NCBI GenBank assembly: GCA_030374735.1
Contig: JASCIV010000097.1
Coordinates: 1 to 48,691, forward strand
Reading direction: 5' to 3'
DNA length: 48,691 bases
From: Gracilaria caudata
Lineage: Eukaryota; Rhodophyta; Florideophyceae; Gracilariales; Gracilariaceae
Shown one piece after another: positions 27,250-36,897 of this stretch. Numbering within the stretch: the stretch's first letter is position 1; each line of letters begins with the position of its first letter. A model generated the notes under the pieces. That model did not search any database, was not told the origin of the DNA, and saw only the letters and a list, made by a program, of their open reading frames with translations. Position numbers and translations under genes: made by a program.

Positions 27250-28142
27250 ACCGAGAGAATTTTCGTTTTTGACAAGCTGGCCTGGCTGTTTACAAGTCAC
27301 AAACCAACGACCCCAACTCTCAAGATTTGTTGAACTTTGATGCTGCCGAGAGATGTCCCAAGAGACTTCGAGACGGGTGGGGAAGACGAAGAGTTGGAGT
27401 GTACAACTCAGAGCTGAGAACCGTTCCAGAGCGCCGTTGTGGAACTAAATCACGGCGCAGCTTCAAAGGTTAAAGGTTGTTACTTATTTACCGTTAACGA
27501 TAACGTCTGTCCTCGTGTCTACGAAACCCGTGCCAGATATCACAATTCCTTCTGGAACGGGTGTTCATATGAGGGAGAGAAAGGAATTGTCCTCATCTGT
27601 TGCATCATGGGCGGCTTCACGAATTCACGGGGTGAGTGAGAAGCTGACAAAAGCTCACGACTTCAAACTTGTTTCTTCTATATTCTTGACGACGGCGAAT
27701 CGAAAATGCTGTCAGCAAAATTGCGGAGCTGAGAGAACTTGAGTTGACTGAAGTTGTCGTAGCGACTTTTGCTAAACTCGCTAATATACTTGTACAGATT
27801 ACCCTTGACAAGTTCTACTGAAATGATTATAGTAAGCGAAAGCAAGAACAAATACGAACGATGTAACACTCTTTAACAGCTTCGTGGGTACATTAATACT
27901 CCGTATCGTCTCCTTCTCGACTGCTTATCCTCAGAATCGCGAATATGTTTGGGACTACCTTCGTGTGCTTCAAAAAGAGTAAACCTTCAAGTTTCAGCGC
28001 AAACCGTACGCGCTTTTCGTGCATGATGTCTTCCGTCTCCTTGATCTTTCTCTAGGTGGAAGCACAGCCTGCCTCCAACTGGGATTCAGTAGAAGAAAAT
28101 ATAGATAGCGACGTCCATACAGCACGTCCATTACGCCTCGAA
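27250..28142. other. Intergenic region upstream of NOX, downstream of S1
   Basis: An 893-bp spacer between two minus-strand genes. Short open frames on both strands show no protein features. It must contain the NOX promoter. I see no clear TATA box. Confidence 0.45.
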
Positions 28143-29306
28143 TCATGCTGCTTTTGCTGGGACGGGGTCAACGCCAACATCATCTAATGAAGCCATGTCT
28201 AATGTTGAAACAATATCATCGGCAACATCGGCAGCAGCTTTTCGTTCTTCTTCCAGACGCTTATGGTACCGAGCTGCCATTTCCTCGGCCTTTTCATAAA
28301 CCATTTTGGAATCACGAAGCATATCTCCGGGCTCAGGTTCCAAAGTCTTAGTGCTGAGTGAAATTCGACCCTTTTCCTTGTCCTGATTGATAATCATGCA
28401 TTTGATTACAGCTCCATCCGGCAAAATGGCCCCGATATCACCGACATGATCATGGGAAATCTGAGAAACGTGTAGCAGTCCAGAAACGCCTCCAATGTCG
28501 ATAAAGGCGCCGTACGGCTTGATACCACGGACGACACCCTCAACCACTTCACCAGCCACTAAGTTAGTCATCTGTTTCTCGACGATTGCACGGCGATGGG
28601 AAACAACAAGTCTTCCCTTCTCGCTGTCGACCTCTAAGAACTTGAGCGGCAACTCCATGCCCACAAGCTCTTCCCGAGGGACACGGACAGAGGTGTGTGA
28701 TGACGGAAGGAATGCACGCAAACCTTCTACATGTACGAGAGAACCACCGCGATTAATAGACATGATCACAGCATGCACTGTAACATCCTCAGCCTGTAGC
28801 TGAGCAACTCTTTCCCAAGCGCGAGCGAATTCAATGCGACGGATAGACACTTTTAGCTGGCCATTGGCATCCTCTCTAGAAATTATTTGGAACTCTCTAT
28901 CCTCCCCAATTGTAACCGCATCCTCTGGCCGCTCAACCCTGTTCATAGACATCTCAGAGAGCGGGCAGTACGCCGATGCCTTTGCGCCAATGTCCACAAG
29001 AGCCCCATTGCGCTCGTACTGACTGACACGTCCCGTGCAGATATCGCCGTTCTCAAAGCTGTAATCGAACTTGGACATGGCCTGTTCGAAATCGGTGTAC
29101 GTAAAGCCAGACTTCTCCTCCGACACATCCGGCGCACCGAATTTCAGTTTCATGCGATCAAACCTTGACAAATTTTCTGTTTTGGGTGCTCGAGCAATGA
29201 CGACCATTCTAGTCGGTAGGGGCGAAGCGCGCGAACACCTTCGCGCCTTTGATGAAGATTGAGGTGGGGCGACGGCGACGCCCAGGAAGGAGCTGACGAA
29301 AGCCAT
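28143..29306 (-). CDS. rps1: Plastid ribosomal protein S1 (three S1 domains)
   Basis: S1 binds mRNA and helps 30S initiation in plastids. The 387-residue protein starts at the ATG at 29306, whose first residues MAFVSSFLGVAVAPPQSSSK form a Ser/Ala-rich transit peptide with Phe at 3 and 7, followed by basic residues. Three S1 motifs follow in order: GDICTGRVSQYERNGALVDI (about 90), the RGGSLVHVEGLRAFLPSSHT stretch (about 180), and VVEGVVRGIKPYGAFIDIGG (about 260) with LLHVSQISHDHVGDI. Bacterial S1 has six domains; plastid and cyanobacterial S1 have three, as here. The frame upstream of 29306 is open in GC-rich DNA without coding features. The match is secure; plastid import is inferred. Confidence 0.93.
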   Translation of the reverse strand: MAFVSSFLGVAVAPPQSSSKARRCSRASPLPTRMVVIARAPKTENLSRFDRMKLKFGAPDVSEEKSGFTYTDFEQAMSKFDYSFENGDICTGRVSQYERNGALVDIGAKASAYCPLSEMSMNRVERPEDAVTIGEDREFQIISREDANGQLKVSIRRIEFARAWERVAQLQAEDVTVHAVIMSINRGGSLVHVEGLRAFLPSSHTSVRVPREELVGMELPLKFLEVDSEKGRLVVSHRRAIVEKQMTNLVAGEVVEGVVRGIKPYGAFIDIGGVSGLLHVSQISHDHVGDIGAILPDGAVIKCMIINQDKEKGRISLSTKTLEPEPGDMLRDSKMVYEKAEEMAARYHKRLEEERKAAADVADDIVSTLDMASLDDVGVDPVPAKAA

Positions 29307-30334
29307 GAGTGAATGGCTGTCTCGCTTTGACAGTGGAGCACAAAGAGGAGGCGGAACTTGATGTCTGACGAGCGGGGAATGGGGAAACGGGAGAGAAGGT
29401 GAAGGGTCGCCGGCCGCGATGACGGGGTCAGTGATGACGGGGTCCGTCGCCCTCAGGGAGATTTGCGGTGACAACGACGAGGGCAACACTTTGGCGGAAA
29501 GGCGAAGGCAGAGAGATCACCGCCACCCGTTTCAGCCGTCATCATCTGCTCGCCGGTAAACGCCAATAATACGTAGCCACGTTTATGCGTGTGCAAGTCG
29601 TAATGCACTTCTTTGTAAGGTCTCATTTCTAATTTGCACCGCGGTGTCCTCAAAAACCTCGCCGTGGCGCGAAGTGACCCTTGGCCCTCCTCAACAGTTC
29701 GGAACGCGATCATCGCGATCCCGTGCAGCACAAACGGAGTATCTACCGTCGTACGAAGGTACAAGCGTTCTACCCTTGTCGTTTTCGCAGAATATGAAAC
29801 TTCTGAAAAGAAAGCTTGAACGAACACTCGGCGGCACTGCGGTCCCTATGCTAAAATTCGCACTTCGTACTTCCTAACAGCTTTAGGAACGCTACCCTCA
29901 TGCCCTTTGGCGCACTTTCTTTCGCTCTGTCCGGAATAGATAAAGAGAGCTAAAGACACAAACCACTGCTACTGAAGCAGTGCATAAGGCTAACAAAGTT
30001 ATCTTCGCTCCACACGCCTCTTCTCCTGCCTTATTATGTACGCTACCCTTGTATGCTCTGATTTCAAACCCAGTCGAGACTCATCCTATCGATAATTTTC
30101 GTTCCTCAGAAGGCCAGAATTTTCATAGTGCTTCAAGTATAAGCTCTCCAGGTGACTTTTCACCAAGTTCTCGTTGACTACGAAGAATCTCTCAACGGCT
30201 GGGGTTGTTAACGGGCAGCGGAAGACTACTTGGTCTCGGTCTTTCTTGGCCGCCAGCGCACACTCACAACATATAATTGCGTCATTTACATAGCTAGAAA
30301 CGGGGTGAAGAGAAGAAACTTGTCCAGTGTGAAA

Positions 30335-30336
30335 CT

Positions 30337-30382
<46 letters not shown>
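30335..30382. repeat. GA microsatellite
   Basis: About 24 GA dinucleotides with a few interruptions (GATAGA and GGGA). It is a simple repeat with no coding meaning; the short frame across it encodes only Arg-Glu alternation. Confidence 0.95.
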
Positions 30383-31724
30383 CGCTTCTGCAGAAACGTG
30401 CATCTTTCAAATTACTTTGGCTCTCATCATCCTCCAGTAACTTCTTCTTTCTTATAAGCCCGCACGTTGATCTCTCGTAACGTGAGGGGCTTGCTCAACT
30501 CCCCTAACAAGCTATAACACGTCCTCAGGAAGACCTAGCCACTGGCTGTAGATCTACAACCGCGTTACGCTCACTTAGTAACTACATTGCTCTCCCAAAA
30601 AAGCATAGACCTCCGCCTTCGGTACTGTAACAAGCCTTGATTGTTTTGTTTTTTCCTCAAAGCAGACCAAATGTCCATAGGATCATGTTCATCCACTTTC
30701 ACTGGCTGTTCCATTAGAACCGCCATCCTTGACTTGCGAGCTTGTCCACTTCTTTTTGTTTTCTATCGTTCCGAAGCGGTTAGGGTTTTAAGACGAATAG
30801 GTAGTACATTCATAGCTTAGCTCTCTCTAAACGCTGATGGTGTTCTTGGCGAAGTGTAATTTCAATCACGCTTTTTCAAGCTATCAAGTTGTTTATAAGA
30901 TTGTGAACCCTTTTGTTCTCCAGTAAAAAGAGTTCGCCCTTTTAACTTGACAAGTGTAAGTTTTTGCTGCATGTATGACAAACTCCATGAGAGAGAACTA
31001 TCTGTAGTACAAGGGTAGGCAAAGTTAAGCAGCACTGCGTTCGTCTTTGGAAGTAGAAAGAGGAGTCCGCAGTGGAGAGGACAAAGGCATTATTCATGAA
31101 TGGTTCTAACAGTGTTGCCAATATGCATAACAGCGCTACCAGGCCTCGTAGCAAAGAAGATCCGTTTCAAGATAACCCCGCTCCGGAGAACACTTGGGAG
31201 TCCTAGTGCGTTTTTGCTATAACGGCGAGGTAAACATCGTTCTTGGCCTTCTCACAGAGAGAGAACCTTGTTTAAAGGTTCTACTGCAGTCTAGTAATTG
31301 AAGATTGTTGTCCAAAATAAAGAAGAAGAAGAAGAGCTAAACATCACACGAGAACACCTTGGAAACCTCCTGTCTTACAACTATCTTTTAGCTCGGTGAG
31401 CGGGCAACACAACTTCGTAGTGATTACGGTAGCAAGGAAATATGGATATTTATATCCTGAAGATGTTGGGCGAACGCAGCAAATCCCACCCCTTAGAAGG
31501 AATGGGCGTATCCGCGTTACAGCAACGAAGAAGAAACCAGCCCCCCCACACCCGCTCCGTCTCTCTCTCTTTACTCATGTGCAAGATTTCGTGCTATCTA
31601 TAAGGGACACTTGCCATTCCTGCGCCCTCTGAACTTCTCGGAAGTGAGCGAGAGAGTAACAAGAATGAGAAAAATGAAACCGCTGCTTTCTTCTCTATCG
31701 CAAGGGCTGCAACAGATTTAATGG

Positions 31725-32026
31725 CAAAGACAAGTCGAAAATATGTTCTTTCACAGTTTTTCGTTGGATACACTTCTGGTTCACACCCATTTGGTACTCA
31801 TCTGTTGGGAAGAAAGATAGTTTGTAATTGTCGTCCGGGGGCGCTTAATGATGTCGAACACTATGCCTTGACGTGCCCTAAAAGGACGTGTGCAAGGCGA
31901 CTCAGCCTCCTTCCCCTCCGCGACCGCCAAAGTCTTCTTGCCGATATTATCAGGAAATGATCTGAGAACCAGCTGGCCTTATTGAGAGAACGTTTCTTTC
32001 AGCAGAAACGCTTTACGCAGTTCTAA
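31725..32026 (+). pseudogene. Decayed non-LTR retrotransposon tail, copy 1
   Basis: The translated frame reads LSQFFVGYTSGSHPFGTHLL, then GRKIVCNCRPGALNDVEHYA, then LTCPKR and R-rich residues. The pattern C-x-C ... H ... C followed by P, K and R resembles the zinc-binding end of LINE-type reverse transcriptases. A TGA near 31958 replaces a Trp kept in copy 2; beyond it, similarity continues (LALLRERFFQQKRFTQF). Only the last hundred codons remain, and no reverse transcriptase core is visible nearby. Confidence 0.5.
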
Positions 32027-32213
32027 CTAAGCTAGGTGTTTGATGATCTGGCTCGAAAGGCGTTACACCTGCCCGTTCAGAGTCAACTTAAGGTATCGAT
32101 TGATTTTTCTGATGTTGGAAGACGTCTGAAGGTGGCTACTTCTATGCGGTGACCGCATTGCGGTCCATACTACCGGAAGTTCCGGGAAGCTTGAGCAGGA
32201 TTGTGTGTCAACG

Positions 32214-32536
32214 AGAGGCCGAAGTTGCCCTTTCTCAGCTCTATGTTGGACAAACGCCGTCACTCCACCCATTTGGGTCTGTTCTGTGAGGAAGGAGAAT
32301 GCTTTGTGATTGTAGGCCCAATGTTCTGAACACTGCGGATCATTTTATGCTACGATGTCCAAAACGGGCATTGTCTAGAAGGGAGTGTTTCCCTCCATTA
32401 CGTGAAAGGCAAGGAATGTCTTTGCCTGGAATGATAGTGAAGTGGCCAGATAAGATGCTGGTCTTCTTAGTGAAAGAGCGTTTCCTTAGTGCTCAACGCT
32501 ACTTGCTGCGTCTTAGTAATGTTGCATGCCCCTAAG
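32214..32536 (+). pseudogene. Decayed non-LTR retrotransposon tail, copy 2
   Basis: The frame gives EVALSQLYVGQTPSLHPFGS, an in-frame TGA at 32287-32289 (copy 1 has Leu), then GRRMLCDCRPNVLNTADHFM, then LRCPKRALSRRECF and on to about 32536. It is clearly homologous to copy 1 about 485 bp upstream, sharing HPFG, CDCRP/CNCRP, H and CPKR. The copies have different stop codons, so each decayed separately. A GA microsatellite follows directly. Confidence 0.5.
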
Positions 32537-32538
32537 TG

Positions 32539-32563
32539 TGAGAGAGAGAGAGAGAGAGAGAGA
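32539..32563. repeat. GA microsatellite after retroelement remnant
   Basis: An uninterrupted GA run of about 12 units starting directly after the second remnant. It may have grown from its simple-sequence 3' end, as is common for LINE insertions. Confidence 0.9.
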
Positions 32564-33070
32564 AACGCTATGGGTGTGTATAACATTATACATAATGAGA
32601 GAGCTGTGAAGGTCAACAGTCTTTGAAAGCTTCTAACTCGCTGTATTCCATAGATGATACGGGCGAGCTCTATGTCGTGGAGTTTATACTGGACAAAAGA
32701 CTTGCTTGTCGTGACAATCACACAAACCCATACTCGAGGCGACGAGAGCCTCGCCACAAGGCGTTTTGAAAATACCATGGTGGTCGCTGAATTCCGTCAA
32801 TTGCCCTTTTTGAAGTTATCGCCACAGGCACATTGTTCGATGGTCTCATGGAGATTCTCTCTCTTCAGAAAACGAACCTCACTCAATCTCGAAATCGATT
32901 CGGGTCTTTAGAACACTATATTACTGGGCTTCTTGAAGCCCATACAACATTAATCCTCTCCTGACTTGGAAACACCGTTAAACACACAAATTACCGTTTC
33001 ACCTCTACCTCAGCTCGTACGATCTCCGTCGATCCCGGCAGCGTCATGCAGCGGAGTCAAAAAGTTCTAT

Positions 33071-33089
33071 GCTAGACTAGTAGTCTAGC
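33071..33089. repeat. Perfect inverted repeat, 9-bp arms
   Basis: GCTAGACTA, one central base, TAGTCTAGC. It lies just before the candidate upstream exon of transketolase. Arms of 9 bp are expected once or twice by chance in this length. Confidence 0.7.
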
Positions 33090-33353
33090 CTTTTCGTGAT
33101 TCCTTGAATGCCGAGCACTACGGTGCATATGCGTCCAACTAACATGACAACCCTAAAACGAGCATCGATCTCCACCATCGGTCTACCTCCTCAGCGCTCG
33201 ACAGCCATTCCCGGAATGCACTCGGAGCTCGCTCACCTCTCGTTTGTAAGAATGCAACTGCGCAGCTTTGACCAATGTTATTCTGAAGATTACCCATGGA
33301 GTGGTTGTTCAACCGCCCTCTTCATTGACCGTGGAGACAACACCATTTCCTCG

Positions 33354-33361
33354 TATATATA
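33354..33361 (+). promoter_or_regulatory. TATA-like element of transketolase
   Basis: TATATATA about 120 bp before the transketolase ATG. It suits transcription from just upstream of the main exon. It would lie inside the intron if the upstream exon model is right. Confidence 0.4.
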
Positions 33362-33482
33362 CCGCTCAGAAGCTTCGTGATGCCACACAAGTGGTTGCTG
33401 ATCAAGAGTAAGAGTGACAAAATAGCTCCACTGAGACTCACTTACGCTTTGATTTGGTGCACAGCTCATCACACGCTTCAAA

Positions 33483-35757
33483 ATGACACTTCCCTGCGTA
33501 GACTCCTCTACTACCACCGTCGACAAAGACCTTCTTGACCGCAAGCCATTGCTCTGTAACACTTCAAACGTATCATTGGAATCCGTCTATCCTCTTGAAC
33601 CTTCTGTTAGAGGTTCATCTTCGGTCTCGTCTCATGAGGAGCTTGCCGCGGACGAATGCATTCTGTCAAACTATACAACATCGGAACAATTGGCGTTGGC
33701 GAACTTGTGTGTAAATTCTATTCGTTTTCTATGCATCGATGCCATCAATAATGCGAGCAGTGGTCACCCAGGGGTGTGCATGGGGATGGCAGCAGCTGCG
33801 TTTGTACTTTTTGACAATCATATGAAGTTCAATCCTTCGAATCCCAACTGGCTCAACAGAGACAGGTTTGTTTTATCGGCAGGGCATGGTTCTATGCTTT
33901 TGTATTCCTTACTGTACCTCTGTGGATATTCGTCTGTGTCGCTTGAAGACATCAAACAATTTCGCCAGCTCCACTCCACCACACCAGGGCACCCTGAATG
34001 CACCGAGACAGCGGGGGTCGAAGTGTGTACTGGTCCGCTGGGACAGGGCATCTCCAATGCGGTTGGAATTGCGATTGCCGAAGCTCACGTCGCATCTGTT
34101 TACAATCGACCCGGCTTACCAGTTGTGGATAACTACACCTTCTGCATAGCTGGAGATGGTTGCATGATGGAAGGAATATCTGCAGAAGCTTGTTCTTTGG
34201 CCGGCCATTTACAGTTAGGAAAGCTCATCGTTCTTTACGATGATAATCATATTTCCATAGATGGTTCCACAGATCTTGCCTTCACGGAAGACGTAGGCCA
34301 GCGCTTTGAAGCTTATGGTTGGCAAGTGATCCACGTCAAAGACGGAAGCACGGATGTCGCTGCTATCGACAGAGCAATAATAGCCGCCAAGAAATGCTCC
34401 AACAAACCCACTCTAATCAAAGTGAGCACTGTGATTGGATATGGTGCGCCCAATATACAGAACACGGCAAAAGCACATGGCGCAGCGCTTGGAACGGACG
34501 AAACAGACGCTGCTCGGAGGGCTTTGAAGTATGAGTATGAACCTTTTGATATTCCCGCTCCTGCCTTAGAGCATCTACGGCGAAAGGTAGAGACCGGAGC
34601 GTCTCAAGAGTCCTCCTGGTGGTCGATTCTTGAGGAGTACAAAACCACCTTCCCCGAACTCCATGAACAATTGTACAAGCAAGTGACAGATCATGAACTA
34701 TCAGACGTTGTAACTGAAACGTTGCGCAAGACAGCATTTTCGCTTCGAGGCAAGAGTCAGGCAACTCGAAAGCACTCCAAAGCCGTTCTAAATGCAATCG
34801 CCCCGTTGGTACCGAATTTGGTAGGTGGTAGTGCGGATACGAGCCCTTCAACATTGACAGATCTGGACTGTTCCGAAGATTTCACCTCTGAATGCAGAAC
34901 GGGAAGAATCATTCGTTTTGGCGTGCGTGAACATGCAATGGGGGCGATCAGCAATGGAATGAGTCTAGCAGGATACAATTTGTACCCTTTCTGCTCAACA
35001 TTCTTCGTATTCACAGGTATGTCCTTCCCCGCTTGTCCATCGACTACAGTAGAAATTCTTTCTAACACACTCTTCAGACTACATGCGAGCTGCAATGAGA
35101 ATGGCGTCTCTTAGCGAAACAGGAACTATTTTCGTTATGACTCATGATTCAATCGGTCTGGGAGAAGATGGCCCTTCTCATCAACCAATTGAGCATTTAG
35201 CATCTTTCCGAGCAATGCCGAATCATAACATATGGCGCCCGGCTGATGGGGTGGAAACTGCAGCTGCGTACGCCAGTGCGCTTGTGTCACGTGAATGCCC
35301 GAGTACAATCGTTTTATCTAGGCAAACGACCAATGCTTTACAAGGCACGGACTTTGATAAGGCTCGGAGAGGTGGATATGTCGTTTACGAGACCGCCAAT
35401 GAAAGAACCGATGGCGTCTTGATCGCAACTGGATCGGAGGTATTTGCAGCTGTGTCTGCGGCGAAGAAACTGGAGCTGGATGGGTTTGGAGTACGTGTGG
35501 TTTCCCTTCCATGTTGGGAAGTATTTGCTCAGCAGGGAAAGCACTACCGCAAAAAGGTGATCAACGTTGGGCGAGAATTGTGCGTTGCCGTGGAAGCTGG
35601 AAGTCAATTCGGTTGGGAAAGATACGCAGACTGGTTTGTGTGCGTAGATGAGTTTGGAAAGAGTGGAAAAGGGGCAGAGGTGAAAGAGCTAATGGGTATT
35701 TGTGAAGACCGTATTGTCGAACGCTTCATGAAGATGATTGCAAACTGTGAGGAGTGA
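33483..35757 (+). CDS. TKT: Transketolase (with one 61-bp intron)
   Basis: Transketolase moves two-carbon units with thiamine diphosphate in the Calvin cycle and the pentose phosphate pathway. Exons 33483-35016 and 35078-35757 join in frame across an intron, restoring FVFTDYMRAAMRMASLSE, a block well known in the family. The product has about 737 residues. Core motifs: SGHPGVCMGMAAAAFVLF (near 92), the RDRFVLSAGHGSMLLYSLLY stretch, HPE and GPLGQG, then the ThDP motif GDGCMMEGISAEACSLAGHL with NHISIDG, and later RFGVREHAMGAISNGM and THDSIGLGEDGPSHQPIEHL. About 70 acidic or neutral residues precede the conserved start, which is not transit-like; an upstream exon (33108-33245) may supply a leader. 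Identity is secure; the N-terminus and compartment are open. Confidence 0.93.
35017..35077 (+). other. Transketolase intron, 61 bp
   Basis: Donor GTATGT at 35017, acceptor TTCAG ending at 35077, with a branch-like CTAAC about 12 bp before the acceptor. Without removal the frame stops soon after; with removal the conserved block is restored. Phase 1. Confidence 0.92.
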
Positions 35758-36897
35758 ACTGTTTTGGTGTTTGCGAGGTTCATCGGAAAACAAATGCTGC
35801 AAGTGCGTTCTTCACAGAAACAAGCAATTCAATGCTCATGAGATACAGTATAATGCATTGAATGCGACGGAGAAGGTTTGCATCCATGGTCCCCAAAATG
35901 CATCTAGACGATTCAGAACCTTAGCGCAGCATTTAGAGTTCACAACACCTGGTTCCAACAAACATCTGCTGCGGGCAGAAAACACTTTCTGCGCTGAAAG
36001 TAAACATACAAGCTCATGCTGCACGTTGGCGACAGTACGACAGGCATCGATCGTATTGAGCGGAGTGCTCGCTGCACATACAACCAATCATAAGCACGAA
36101 GGGGATCAGCATAACCCCACTGCCTGACGTCCGCGACAAGACTCGCCGGACTATTAATTCTGCGGACCGCGAAGCAGGGGAGAATTTGGAGAAGATTGTT
36201 GCAAAAATGCTTGACAGCAAGGCATATCGATAAGAACGCACAATTGACCGGTGTCCAACAAGAAAACAATACGGGCTTCTCCCCAAGGGGGCATGGTACT
36301 AAGTTTTCAGCCAGGCGAGGAGCCCATACACACTCGTACCTGCACCTGAACTGTTGGAGATCGGCGGCTGGTTGCCAACGTCGTACTCATCCTGATCATG
36401 ATACGGTGAACATGCGCACGAGGGCCTCGTCCATTCGGCACGGGAACCGCGACTGGCACGTCGAAATAAAATCACATTGTGGGACTTGGCTCGCGACTTG
36501 AATTCTGAATTCTCTGAATCGAAGCGCCGTAAAGCGACTGTTTCATCGCAGAGGACGGAGCACTCGCAAGGCGAGCAGCTCAGCAGACGCACGAGCGTTG
36601 TACTTGTGACAAGCACTCAGCAAAGCATCGCCGAGAGAGATGCCTGCCGAGAATGGGGCGCGCACTATGTCCAGCTCGACAGGTCAGCAGCGCAAGCAGC
36701 ATGCCATTAGCACGACAGCAACCAATCGCAGTGCGAAGCGGTCCAAATGCGCGCCCTTATTTGGCGCCCATTTTGAAACATAAGCGCCGAATAAAACCGT
36801 TCCGCGCTCCACGGTTGACGCACGCGTGCTGCCACCGCGCCACTCAACTACCCACCCATCCCCGCCACGGTCCCGACGGCAGTCTTCATCCCACCGC
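35758..36897. other. Intergenic region upstream of NEDD1-like gene
   Basis: About 1.1 kb without a credible gene; short frames on both strands lack features. Close to the NEDD1-like start it contains a CCAAT box (36722-36726) and an E2F-like TTTGGCGCCC (36760-36769). Confidence 0.5.
36760..36769 (+). promoter_or_regulatory. E2F-like site before NEDD1-like gene
   Basis: TTTGGCGCCC fits the E2F/DP core TTTSSCGC and lies about 130 bp before the ATG. CCAAT occurs at 36722. Inferred from sequence only. Confidence 0.45.

Larger units (their letters stand above)
29307..33482. other. Four-kilobase gene-poor region with microsatellites and retroelement remnants
   Basis: The longest gene-free stretch of the window. 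It has GA microsatellites (about 30335-30382 and 32539-32563), a GAAGAA run near 31320-31335, and two diverged copies of a retrotransposon-like 3' end (see separate entries). The last 400 bp likely form the transketolase promoter, possibly with an upstream exon. Confidence 0.6.

Noticed and set aside
494..31017. Decamer TACCCTTGTA in three intergenic sites (494, 30044, 31008)
   Set aside because: With about 97,000 decamers on both strands, well over a hundred different decamers are expected three times by chance; no longer shared context was found.
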